From: Acidovorax soli
GTDB lineage: Bacteria > Pseudomonadota > Gammaproteobacteria > Burkholderiales > Burkholderiaceae_C
Direction: 5' to 3'
DNA length: 64,000 bases
Assembly: GCF_014207955.1 (NCBI RefSeq)
Contig: NZ_JACHLK010000003.1
Span: forward strand, 1-64,000
Part shown: positions 39,024 through 47,938 of the stretch, in pieces
Position numbering within the stretch: position 1 is the stretch's first letter
How the letters are laid out: every line of letters starts with the position of its first letter
Notes under the pieces: generated by a model
What the model was told of the DNA's origin: nothing
The model's input: only the letters and a program-made list of their open reading frames with translations
Database searches by the model: none
Position numbers and translations under genes: made by a program

Positions 39024-40847
39024 ATGGCCCGGCACCCCACCGCCCCCCGCCGCACACCGGCAGGCGCCGCGCGCCAGACGCCCGCGGGGTGCGGTGCATG
39101 GCGGCGGTGGATGGCATGGCTGGCCCTGGCACTGCTCTGGCCGGTGCTGTCGGCCGCAGCCACACCGGCCACCCAGCCGCTGGTGCTGGTCGATCAGCAG
39201 CCCTCGGTGAATGCCTGGCCCCATGTGCGCATGCTGCCCGACGCCAGCCGGCATCTCGGCGTGCAGCACATGCTCGCCCGGCTGCCCGAGTTCACGCCCC
39301 CCACCGGGGCCGAAGGCACGCTGGGCGTGCGCCAGGATGCGGTGTGGCTGCACCTGCCGCTGAGCGTGGCACAGGCCCCGGCCCATCCCTGGATCCTGAG
39401 CATCGACTACCCCGTGCTCAACGAGGTGGACGTCTACCTCACCGAGAACGGCGCGGTGGTCCAGCAGGCCCTGATGGGCAATCTGCGCCCCTTCTCCGAC
39501 CGGCCGCTGCGCGGGCGCACGCCGTCGATGATGCTGAACCTGCAGCCCGGCCAGCAATACGACCTGCTGGTGCGCGTGCGCACCGGGGGCGCGATGATCG
39601 TGCCGCTGGTGCTCAGCAAGGCCCCGGTGCTGCTGCCGCAGGCGTTGCGCGAGCAGATGCTGCAGGGCCTGCTGGCCGGTCTGGCGCTGTGCCTGGTGGT
39701 CTACAGCCTGAACCAGTGGGTCAGCCAGCGCGAGAAGCTGTTTCTCTTCTACGCCCTGCTGGTCACCGGCAGCGCGGGCTTTTCCATCCAGTTCTTCGGC
39801 ATCGGCAGCCAGTTCCTGTGGAGCGACAACCACTGGATGGAGGTCCACGCCGCCAGCGCCGCCGGGCTGCTGGCGCTGGCGGCGTCGTTCCTGTTCATGG
39901 GCCATGCGCTGGCGGGGGACCAAGCACGCAGCCGCTTTCTGGCCCTCATGCACGGCGGTGCCACGCTGTGCGGCCTGGTGGGCATCGCCTTCCTCACCGA
40001 CCTGATCGACACCCGGCAGGCCACGGCCTTCCTGAGCCTCTTCGGCCCGCTGCCCTCGCTGCTCAGCCTGCCGCTGGCCATCAAACGGGTGCGCCAGGGC
40101 GACACCGTGAGCGCCACGCTGCTGGCCGCCTGGCTCGCCTACTTCGTGGCAGCCGCCGTGATGGTGGGCCTGGTGCAGGGCTGGGCCCCGCTGTCGTTCT
40201 GGACCCTGCACTCCTTCCAGATCGGCGCCACGGTGGACATGCTGCTCTTTCTGCGCGTGCTGGCCCTGCGCACCGATGCGCTGCGCGCCGCCACCGACGA
40301 CGCATTGCGCGAGCGCGACGCCATGCGCGCCCTGGCCTATACCGACGCGCTCACAGGGCTGCCCAACCGGCGCGGCCTGCAACTGGCCCTGAACTCGGCC
40401 ATCTCACTGTGCGCGCCCAACCGCCTGGTGGCCGTGTACCTGCTGGACCTCGATGGCTTCAAGCCCATCAACGACCTGCATGGCCATGACGTGGGCGACG
40501 ACCTGCTGGTGGCCGTGAGCCACCGCCTGCAGGACCATGTGCGCCGCAAGACCGACGTGGTGGCGCGCCTGGGCGGCGATGAATTCATCATCATGGCGGC
40601 CGACCTGCTGCGCGCCGAGCAGGCCGAGGACCTGGGCAACGCACTGCTGCACGCCTTCCGCGAGCCCTTCGTGATGAGCCACCTGCAGATGCACGTGGGC
40701 CTGACCATCGGCTATGCCCTGGCCCCCATCGACGCCGCCGAGCCCCGCGAACTGATCCGCCTGGCCGACGCCGCCATGTACAAGGGCAAGCAAAGCGGCA
40801 AGCACTGCCTCATCCGCAACGATGCCAGCATGGCATTGACGGCCTGA
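39024..40847 (+). CDS. 7TMR-DISM diguanylate cyclase, copy 1
   Basis: A 607-residue protein. A signal or first TM lies near residues 30-46. The periplasmic 7TMR-DISM extracellular domain spans about 55-195, the seven-helix DISM membrane domain about 205-420, and a GGDEF domain the end (active site 517-521, RLGGDEF; inhibitory RKTD just before; DALTGLPNRRG near 445). It is expected to make cyclic-di-GMP on binding a periplasmic ligand. It begins five bases after the Lcp-like gene. ATG 39024 gives a 29-residue arginine-rich leader before the hydrophobic stretch; ATG 39111 (MAWLALALLW) would give a cleaner signal peptide and is an alternative. Confidence 0.9.
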   Translation: MARHPTAPRRTPAGAARQTPAGCGAWRRWMAWLALALLWPVLSAAATPATQPLVLVDQQPSVNAWPHVRMLPDASRHLGVQHMLARLPEFTPPTGAEGTLGVRQDAVWLHLPLSVAQAPAHPWILSIDYPVLNEVDVYLTENGAVVQQALMGNLRPFSDRPLRGRTPSMMLNLQPGQQYDLLVRVRTGGAMIVPLVLSKAPVLLPQALREQMLQGLLAGLALCLVVYSLNQWVSQREKLFLFYALLVTGSAGFSIQFFGIGSQFLWSDNHWMEVHAASAAGLLALAASFLFMGHALAGDQARSRFLALMHGGATLCGLVGIAFLTDLIDTRQATAFLSLFGPLPSLLSLPLAIKRVRQGDTVSATLLAAWLAYFVAAAVMVGLVQGWAPLSFWTLHSFQIGATVDMLLFLRVLALRTDALRAATDDALRERDAMRALAYTDALTGLPNRRGLQLALNSAISLCAPNRLVAVYLLDLDGFKPINDLHGHDVGDDLLVAVSHRLQDHVRRKTDVVARLGGDEFIIMAADLLRAEQAEDLGNALLHAFREPFVMSHLQMHVGLTIGYALAPIDAAEPRELIRLADAAMYKGKQSGKHCLIRNDASMALTA

Positions 40848-41078
40848 TGACCCCGATGCGCCTGCCCAGCCCCGCCGCCTCCCTGGCCGGCACGCTTTGT
40901 GCACAGGCATTGCGTTCCGCAGGCATACTGGTTGTCCCGCCATCCAGGCCCGCCACCGCACCTGTTGTCTCCTGAGCACCATGTCCAGCGCCCTGCCCTC
41001 CTGCCTTGCCGATGCGCCGGCGCCACTGCGGTGGCGCATGGCTGGTTGCGGGCATGGGGCCCTCTCCGCAGGTGTGCA

Positions 41079-42860
41079 ATGAGTGCACTGCACGGGTTCA
41101 TGCGCTCGATGGCCCACCGCGCTGCCATGGTGGCCGCAGCGGTGCTGTGCCTGCTCATGCTCCCGGGGCTGCCTGCACGCGCCGCCACGCCGCTGGTGCT
41201 CACGCCCGGCTCCCAGAACCTGGACGCCTGGAGCGTCGCCAGCCTGCAGGCCGATGCCTCGCGCGAGCGCACGGCCGGCGACATGCTGCGCCGGCTCGAC
41301 CGGTTCGAGGCACCGCCCCACCGCGGCGGCTCGATCGGAGCGCACCAGGAAGCCATGTGGCTGCGCATTCCACTGGCCGTGCACGAGGCCCCCACGCACC
41401 AGTGGATCGTCAACCTCGACTACGGCGCCCTGCAGGAGGTCGACATCTACCTGGCCCGCAATGGCGAGGTGCTGCAGCAGGCGCTGCTGGGCTACCTGCG
41501 CGCGCCCGGCAAAGCCGCCGATGCGAGCCGGACCCCGGGCCTCGCCCTGGACCTGCAGGCCGGGCAGGCTTACGAGCTGCTGATCCGCGTGCGCACACTG
41601 GGGCCGATGATCCTGCCGATCACGGTCAGCGAGGCGCCCTACCGCCTGAAGCTGGCGCTGCGCGAGCAGATGCTGCAGGGCCTGCTCCACGGCCTGGCCT
41701 TCTGGCTGCTGCTGTACAGCCTGCTCCAGTGGGCCGGTCAGCGCGACCGCCTGTTTGCCTGCTATGCGCTGGTGGTGCTGGGCAGCGCCGGCTTCTCGCT
41801 GCAATTCTTCGGCATCGGCTCGCAGTTCCTCTGGCCGGGCAATGTGTGGATGGAGATGCATGGGGCCGTCCTCTTCGGCCTGACGGCGCTGGCGGGCTCC
41901 TTCCTCTTTCTGCGCCAGGCGATGGCGAGCGACGCCCCGGACAGCCGCTATGCCCGCACCATGCTGGGGGGCGCCGCCCTCACGGCCCTGGTGGGCCTGG
42001 CCTTCGCGTTCGACCTGCTGAGCGTCAAGGCCGCCACCGTCTTCATGAGCCTGTTCGGCATGGTGCCAAGCCTGCTGAGCCTGCCCGCCGCGCTGCGACA
42101 GGCACGCCAGGGGAACCCCATCGGTGCCACGCTGCTGGTGGCCTGGACCGTCTACGGCGCCGCCGCCCTCGTGATGGCGGCCCTGGTCCAGGGCTGGGTG
42201 CCGGTGAATTTCTGGACCCTTCATGCCTTCCAGTTCGGCGCCACGCTGGACATGCTGCTCTTCCTGCGCGTGCTGGGGCTGCGCTCGGAGGCCTTGCGCC
42301 AGGCCACGCTCGATGCCCAGCGCGAGCGCGATGCCATGCGCTCGCTGGCCCATACCGACCCGCTCACGGGCCTGCCCAATCGCCGCGGCATGCAGATTGC
42401 GCTGAACGCGGCCCTCCAGCAATGTGCGCCCGACCGCATGGTGGCGGTGTTCCTGCTCGACCTGGACGGCTTCAAACCCGTCAACGACACGCACGGCCAC
42501 GACGTGGGCGACGACCTGCTGGTGGCCGTGGGGCAGCGCCTGTCGGCCCATGTGCGGCGCCAGACCGACCTGGTGGCGCGCCCGGGCGGAGACGAGTTCA
42601 TCATCCTGGCCCCCCATCTCACACGGCCCGAGCAGGCGCGGGAGATCGGCGAAGGCCTGCTGCACGCATTCCGCGAGCCCTTCACGCTGCGCAACCTGCG
42701 CGTGCACGTGGGCCTGACCATCGGCTATGTGCTGGCCCCCTTCGACGGCAAGGAGGTGCGCGAGCTCCTGGGCAAGGCCGACGCCGCCATGTACCGGGGC
42801 AAGCAATCCGGCAAGCACTGCCTGCTGCGTGGCGATGGCCCCGCCGCGCTGGCCTCCTGA
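41079..42860 (+). CDS. 7TMR-DISM diguanylate cyclase, copy 2
   Basis: A 593-residue paralogue of the preceding gene with the same order: signal peptide (cut near ARA, residue 35), DISM extracellular domain (to about 180), seven membrane helices (190-405) and GGDEF (430-590). The active site is intact (503-507), but the residue just before it is Pro (ARPGGDEF) where the sisters have Leu. The inhibitory RQTD site is present. The periplasmic domain is the most divergent part of the triplet, as expected if ligand specificity differs. A 231-base gap from copy 1 contains only two doubtful short frames. It is followed one base later by copy 3. Confidence 0.9.
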   Translation: MSALHGFMRSMAHRAAMVAAAVLCLLMLPGLPARAATPLVLTPGSQNLDAWSVASLQADASRERTAGDMLRRLDRFEAPPHRGGSIGAHQEAMWLRIPLAVHEAPTHQWIVNLDYGALQEVDIYLARNGEVLQQALLGYLRAPGKAADASRTPGLALDLQAGQAYELLIRVRTLGPMILPITVSEAPYRLKLALREQMLQGLLHGLAFWLLLYSLLQWAGQRDRLFACYALVVLGSAGFSLQFFGIGSQFLWPGNVWMEMHGAVLFGLTALAGSFLFLRQAMASDAPDSRYARTMLGGAALTALVGLAFAFDLLSVKAATVFMSLFGMVPSLLSLPAALRQARQGNPIGATLLVAWTVYGAAALVMAALVQGWVPVNFWTLHAFQFGATLDMLLFLRVLGLRSEALRQATLDAQRERDAMRSLAHTDPLTGLPNRRGMQIALNAALQQCAPDRMVAVFLLDLDGFKPVNDTHGHDVGDDLLVAVGQRLSAHVRRQTDLVARPGGDEFIILAPHLTRPEQAREIGEGLLHAFREPFTLRNLRVHVGLTIGYVLAPFDGKEVRELLGKADAAMYRGKQSGKHCLLRGDGPAALAS

Positions 42861-42861
42861 G

Positions 42862-44664
42862 ATGCAAGCCTTGGCATACCACCACCCCACCGCCCACCCG
42901 CAGCCCGCCTGGCGCAGGCTCTGGAAGGTCCTTGCAGGGCTGGTGCTGCTGCTGGGTCTGCTGGCGGGTGCCGGCAGGGCCCACGCGGCGCAGCCCCTGG
43001 TGCTGCACGACAGCGCCGGTTCGGTCGAGGTCTGGCCGGCCGTGAGCATGCTGTCCGACCCCACGCTCAAGCTCGGGCTGGAGGACGTGCAGGCCCGTGC
43101 CGGTGACTTCACCCCCCCGCCCTCCCGGGGCGCCACGCTGGGCGTGCGCTCGGACGCCATCTGGCTGCGCGCACCGCTGTCGGTGCACCTGACCTCCGAC
43201 GGCCGCTGGACGCTGGACATCAACCACCCCGACCTGAACCGGGTCGACGTCTTCGTGCTCAGCGCAGGCCATGTGACCCGGCATGTGGTGCTGGGCAGCC
43301 TGCAGCCTTATTCCGAGCGGCCGCTGCAAAGCCGCTCGCACGCCGTGGCGCTGGAGCTCCTGCCCGGCCAGGCCTACGAGCTGCTGATGCGCGTGGAAAC
43401 CCGGGCTGCCATGATCCTGCCCATCACGCTCAACAAGTCGTCGGCCATGCTCGCCACGGCGGTGGACGAGCAGATGCTGCAGGGCGTGCTCACCGGCCTG
43501 GCGCTGTGCCTGCTGATCTACAGCCTGGCCCAGTGGGCCAGCCTGCGCGAGCCCTTATTCATCTTCTACGCACTGCTCATTTCGGGCAGCCTGATGTTCT
43601 CGCTGCACCTGTTCGGCATCGGCCGGCAGTACCTGTGGAGCAACAGCCTGTGGTTCACCGAACATGCCTCAGGGCTGTCGGCGCTGCTGGCCACCTGCGG
43701 TTCCTTCCTGTTCATCAGCCAGGCCCTGGCGGGAGACCGCCCCCAGAGCCGCTTCCTGCGCGCCATGCGCTGCGGCGCCGTGCTCTGCGTGGTGCTGGGC
43801 ATCGCCTACGGCCTCGATGTGCTGAGCACGCGCGCCATTGCCGCCATCGTGAGCATCCTGGGCCTGGTGCCCGCGCTGATGGGCATCCCGGGTGCGGTGC
43901 GCAAGGCCATCGCGGGCGATGGCGTGGGCACCAGCCTGCTGGCGGCCTGGCTGATCTACTTCGTGACCACGGCCGTGATGATCGGCGTCATCAACGGCTT
44001 TGTGCCCGTGAACTTCTGGACGCTGCACTCCTTCCAGTTCGGGGCCACCATCGACATGCTGCTGTTCATGCGCGTTCTGGGCCTGCGCACGCATGCCCTG
44101 CAGCTGGAGGCCCTGCACGCCAACCGCGAGCGCGATGCCATGCACTCGCTGGCCCATACCGACCCGCTCACCGGCCTGCCCAACCGCCGCGGTCTGAACA
44201 TGGCGCTGGCCGCCGCCCTGCCGCGCTGCGGCAAGAACGACCTGCTGGCCGTCTACATGATGGACCTGGACGGCTTCAAGCCCGTCAACGACCAGCATGG
44301 CCACGATGTCGGCGACGAGCTGCTGGTGGCCGTCACGCGGCGCCTGCAGGGCCATGTGCGGCAAAGCGATGTGGTCGCGCGCCTGGGCGGCGACGAGTTC
44401 GTGGTGATGGCCGGCCACCTGGCGGGTACCCAGCAGGCCCAGGAACTGGGGCTCAAGCTGCTCGACGCCTTCCGCCTGCCCTTCTCGCTGGGGAGCATCC
44501 AGGTCCACGTGGGCCTGACCGTGGGCTATGCCATCGCCCCCGACGACAGCAGCGACGCCGCCACCCTGCTCAAGCTCGCCGATGCCGCCATGTACAGCGG
44601 CAAGCAAAGCGGCAAGTTCTGCCTGCGCCGCAACACCGGGGACCTGGCCCTCTCATCGGCGTAG
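42862..44664 (+). CDS. 7TMR-DISM diguanylate cyclase, copy 3
   Basis: A 600-residue third paralogue. Cytoplasmic N-terminal tail, hydrophobic segment (about 24-42, cut near AHA), DISM extracellular domain (to about 190), seven membrane helices (about 200-415), GGDEF domain with RLGGDEF at 509-513 and RQSD before it, so both catalysis and product inhibition look intact. It starts one base after the stop of copy 2, so those two are cotranscribed and probably translationally coupled. The next gene begins 97 bases on. Confidence 0.9.
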   Translation: MQALAYHHPTAHPQPAWRRLWKVLAGLVLLLGLLAGAGRAHAAQPLVLHDSAGSVEVWPAVSMLSDPTLKLGLEDVQARAGDFTPPPSRGATLGVRSDAIWLRAPLSVHLTSDGRWTLDINHPDLNRVDVFVLSAGHVTRHVVLGSLQPYSERPLQSRSHAVALELLPGQAYELLMRVETRAAMILPITLNKSSAMLATAVDEQMLQGVLTGLALCLLIYSLAQWASLREPLFIFYALLISGSLMFSLHLFGIGRQYLWSNSLWFTEHASGLSALLATCGSFLFISQALAGDRPQSRFLRAMRCGAVLCVVLGIAYGLDVLSTRAIAAIVSILGLVPALMGIPGAVRKAIAGDGVGTSLLAAWLIYFVTTAVMIGVINGFVPVNFWTLHSFQFGATIDMLLFMRVLGLRTHALQLEALHANRERDAMHSLAHTDPLTGLPNRRGLNMALAAALPRCGKNDLLAVYMMDLDGFKPVNDQHGHDVGDELLVAVTRRLQGHVRQSDVVARLGGDEFVVMAGHLAGTQQAQELGLKLLDAFRLPFSLGSIQVHVGLTVGYAIAPDDSSDAATLLKLADAAMYSGKQSGKFCLRRNTGDLALSSA

Positions 44665-44761
44665 GGTCCCGGGGCATGGCACCTGGGGAATCCATTGCTG
44701 GTCAAATGCCGGGCGTTCCGTTACACAGGAGGCCTCGCAACTTCCCAACGGATCCCGTGCC

Positions 44762-46264
44762 ATGGCCCATCGCAAAAGCCCCGCCCGCATTGCCAAAGCT
44801 GCGCGTGTCGCGCAATTCCACGCCCTTGCCGCATCGGCGGCCGATGCGGCGGGAGGCGCCGGCGAGACCTCCGACACCGCCATCGCGCTGGAATCGCTGG
44901 CCCACCTGGAGCACATGCTGGTGGGCCGGGTGGTGCTGCCCTCGAGCCCCGACTACGACCAGGCCCGCCAGGAGTCGAACCCCGCCTTCCAGTCGTTCCC
45001 CAAGATCATCGTCTACTGCGCCGTCGAGAACGATGTGCTCGAATGCCTGGCCGTAGCGCGCAAGTACAAGGTGCCCGTGGCCGTGCGCTGCGGCGGCCAC
45101 AGCACGGCCGGCTACTCGGTCAACAACGGCATGGTGATCGACCTGAGCGACATCCAGGGCGTGGTGCTGGACCCGCCGAACCAGCGCGTGCACGTGCGTC
45201 CCGGCACCGACTTCGACCACTTCAACGGCGCCATGAACCACACCGGCTGGCATGTGCCCACGGGCGCCTGCGGCAGCGTCTGCGTGGGCGGCTTCGTGCA
45301 GGGCGGGGGCTATGGCTATACCTCGCGGCGCTACGGCATCCAGAGCGACCTGGTGGAATCGCTGCGCGTGGCCCTGGCCGATGGGACCATCGTCACGGCC
45401 AGCGAGACCGAGAACCCGCTGCTGTACTGGTCCATGCGCGGTGGCACGGGCGGCAACTTCGGCGTGCTGCTGCAGGTCACCTACACCATGGTGCCGCTGG
45501 ACACCGTGTGGGCCTGGTCCATCGGCTGGGACATGTCCCAGGCCGCCAACGTGCTGACCATGATGCAGCAGCGCTACATGCAAAGCGGCGCGCCCGATGC
45601 GCTGGGCTACATGATGAACCTGGGCTACTACGGCGGCCAGCCGGTGGCCATGGTGCAGGGCATGTTCTGCGGCACGCGCGAGGCCGGCCTGCAGGCCATT
45701 GCCCCGCTGATGGAGATCCCGAGCGCCCAGCTGCTGGTGGACAAGACCGGCACCTACCCGGACATGAACATCTGGCTCGAAGACCATCCTTACTCCCTGC
45801 CCGACAACCTGCCCGACGGCATTGCCGAGAGCAAGGCCTCGGGCTACATCAGCCGCCCGCTCACCACGGCGGACTGGCAGTCCATCATCGACTACTTCAA
45901 GACCTCGCCCAACCAGTGGTCGCTGGCCTACCTGGAGCCCTATGGCGGCGCCATCAACCGCTACCCCATCGAGGCCAGCGCCTTCATCCACCGCCGCGTG
46001 GATGCCGACCTGGTGGTCGACGTGTTCTGGCGCAACCCGGCCGAACGCGCCCAGACCGAGGCCTGGCTGGCCGGCTTCATGCAACTGGTGCAACCCTTCC
46101 TGAACGGGCATGTGTACCAGAACTACCCCGATGCCAGCCTGCAGGACTTCGAGAACGCCTACTGGGGCCCGGCCTACCCGACCTTGCAGCAGGCCAAGCG
46201 CGCCTACGACCCGACCAATTTCTTCAAGTTCCAGCAGAGCATCCGCCTGCCCAGGGAAGAGTAG
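44762..46264 (+). CDS. Berberine-bridge-type FAD-dependent oxidase
   Basis: A 500-residue flavoenzyme of the PCMH/BBE family. The FAD region includes RCGGHSTAGYS with His113 and PTGACGSVCVGG with Cys170, the two residues that in this family attach FAD bicovalently. A C-terminal berberine-bridge motif is present (NFFKFQQSI, preceded by a YPDASL region). Characterised members oxidise sugars or alkaloids with O2. The N-terminal 35 residues are Ala-rich and do not form a clear signal peptide. It could be part of the preceding operon (97-base gap). Substrate unknown. Confidence 0.88.
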   Translation: MAHRKSPARIAKAARVAQFHALAASAADAAGGAGETSDTAIALESLAHLEHMLVGRVVLPSSPDYDQARQESNPAFQSFPKIIVYCAVENDVLECLAVARKYKVPVAVRCGGHSTAGYSVNNGMVIDLSDIQGVVLDPPNQRVHVRPGTDFDHFNGAMNHTGWHVPTGACGSVCVGGFVQGGGYGYTSRRYGIQSDLVESLRVALADGTIVTASETENPLLYWSMRGGTGGNFGVLLQVTYTMVPLDTVWAWSIGWDMSQAANVLTMMQQRYMQSGAPDALGYMMNLGYYGGQPVAMVQGMFCGTREAGLQAIAPLMEIPSAQLLVDKTGTYPDMNIWLEDHPYSLPDNLPDGIAESKASGYISRPLTTADWQSIIDYFKTSPNQWSLAYLEPYGGAINRYPIEASAFIHRRVDADLVVDVFWRNPAERAQTEAWLAGFMQLVQPFLNGHVYQNYPDASLQDFENAYWGPAYPTLQQAKRAYDPTNFFKFQQSIRLPREE

Positions 46265-46282
46265 GGCGCGGCCCGGCGCTGC

Positions 46283-47608
46283 TCACTGCAGCGCCGCCGG
46301 CTGGGCGTAGTGCAGGCGCCCCTTGCCGGCGCGCTTGGCGGAGTACATGGCTTGGTCGGCGCGGTTCATAAGGGCGTCGATCTCGCCCTCCAGCGGGGGG
46401 TGCATGGCCACGCCGATGCTGGCGCCGATGTGCAGGGCGCGCCCGTCCACCCACATGGGCTCGTGCAGCGCATGGATGATGCGCTGGCCGATGCCGTCGG
46501 TCACGTCGCGCGTGACCTCGCGGTCCAGCATCACCAGGAACTCATCGCCTCCCAGGCGGGCGATGGTGTCGCCCGCGCGCACCATGGAGGACAGGCGCTG
46601 GGCCACGATGCGCAGCACTTCGTCGCCCGCGCTGTGGCCTTCCAGGTCATTGACGCGCTTGAAGCCGTCCAGGTCGATGAACAGCAGTGCCACCGCCCCG
46701 GCGCTGCGCCGCGCCCGGGCCAGGGACTGCTCCAGCCGGTGGTGGAAGGCTGCACGGTTGTACAGCCCGGTCAGCGAGTCGTGGTTGGCCAGGTACTGCT
46801 GCTGGCGCGCGATCTGGATCTTGGCCGACACATCTTCCACCAGGGCCATGATGGAGGTCACCCGCCCCTCGGTATCGGTCAGCGCGGAATTGAACCACTC
46901 GCAATGCACCTCCAGGCCATCGCCGCGCACGAAGGAGGTTTCCGCCCGGTTCTGCGCCTCCTGCCCGGCCTGCAGCCGCTGCAGGGCCTGGTGCAGGCCT
47001 TCGTCCGAGGTGTGGCCCAGCAGGTCGACGAGCGACTGCCCTTCCAGGTGGGCCACGGGCAGCCAGCCCATCAGCTGCACGGCCCGCTGCGAGCAGTGCA
47101 GCAGGCGCAGGTCCTGGTCCATCTCGAGCACGGCCAGGGGGCTGTTCTCCATGTGCGAGGACAGGCGCTGGTTGGCCGTGCGCAGGGCATCCATCGTGAC
47201 CTGCAGTTCGTGCACGTCCAGTGCGGTGGTGATGAAGCCGTCGATGACGCCGTTGCGCGCCGGCCAGGGCGTCAGGCAGATGGTGCGCCACTCATCGAAA
47301 CCGTAGGGCGTGCGCAGCAGGCGCTGGTACTGCACCCGCTCACCACGGAGCACCCGCTCGACAAAGGGCATGAAGCGCGCGCAATCGTGCTCGCCATACA
47401 GATCGACCAGGGTCTTGCCCACCAGGCGCTCGGGCGTGCTGTCGAACCAGCGCGCATATTCTTCGTTCACGTAGATCATCCGCAGATTGCGGTCCACGGC
47501 CGCCAGCGTGGCGCCCACGCTGCGCGTGATCAGATCGAGCAGCTCTTCGGCCGACCAGTCCGTGGGCCTGGCAATGGGGTGCGCAATCTCTGGCTCGTCT
47601 GGCGTCAT
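46283..47608 (-). CDS. PAS-PAS-GGDEF diguanylate cyclase
   Basis: About 441 residues, cytoplasmic. Two PAS/PAC units (about 18-140 and 145-265) are followed by a GGDEF domain (275-435). The active site is intact (RLGGDEF near 353), and an inhibitory RAGD site precedes it; DSLTGLYNR opens the domain. The ATG at 47608 (MTPDEPEIAH) is used; a TTG 21 bases upstream is possible. It is convergent with the flavoenzyme gene (18-base gap). It lacks membrane helices, so it probably senses a cytoplasmic cue such as redox state or a haem ligand. Confidence 0.9.
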   Translation of the reverse strand: MTPDEPEIAHPIARPTDWSAEELLDLITRSVGATLAAVDRNLRMIYVNEEYARWFDSTPERLVGKTLVDLYGEHDCARFMPFVERVLRGERVQYQRLLRTPYGFDEWRTICLTPWPARNGVIDGFITTALDVHELQVTMDALRTANQRLSSHMENSPLAVLEMDQDLRLLHCSQRAVQLMGWLPVAHLEGQSLVDLLGHTSDEGLHQALQRLQAGQEAQNRAETSFVRGDGLEVHCEWFNSALTDTEGRVTSIMALVEDVSAKIQIARQQQYLANHDSLTGLYNRAAFHHRLEQSLARARRSAGAVALLFIDLDGFKRVNDLEGHSAGDEVLRIVAQRLSSMVRAGDTIARLGGDEFLVMLDREVTRDVTDGIGQRIIHALHEPMWVDGRALHIGASIGVAMHPPLEGEIDALMNRADQAMYSAKRAGKGRLHYAQPAALQ

Positions 47609-47837
47609 GTGGCGAAAGTCCCGGGGCAAGGGTCGTCGGCAGGCAGGCGGAAACAGGCTGCGCGAACGGACAGCGCAACCATGCGTTACAGCTTATCACT
47701 TCCAGACCCCAAAGACCCTCCGGACATTGCCACCCCGGGCCGGGCGTTCCGCAGGGGTGCTCATGCGGATTGGTTGTCTATCGCACCACGCGCCACCCAC
47801 GGCGCATGAAACTGGCGCGAACCAAGCCAGTGCCCCC

Positions 47838-47938
47838 GTGCAAGGGCCGCCCCGCCGCACTGGGGGCGTCCCCCTCCCGACTCGCGCAGCGGGGAGAGAG
47901 AGGGGTGAAGGCGCGAAGCGCCTCAGGGGTGCTTCGCC
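47838..47938. repeat. Intergenic hairpin repeat of Comamonadaceae type
   Basis: The 330-base gap between the PAS-GGDEF gene and uppP holds no gene, but its uppP-side third is a dense set of hairpins: CCCCC/GGGGG blocks, then GCGCAGCGGGGAGAGAGAGG and a perfect AGGCGC-GAA-GCGCCT stem (47909-47923). From memory, similar strings recur between genes in Acidovorax and relatives; that cannot be checked here. Lying just behind the uppP stop, it could also serve as its terminator. The rest of the gap (47609-47837) shows nothing. Confidence 0.5.

Noticed and set aside
40847..40975. 42-residue frame overlapping the stop of DISM-GGDEF copy 1
   Set aside because: No ribosome site, no hydrophobic or charged pattern; overlap of TGATGA is easily accidental.
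40981..41082. 33-residue frame ending over the start of DISM-GGDEF copy 2
   Set aside because: The ATGA overlap could allow coupling, but there is no ribosome site and the peptide shows no features.
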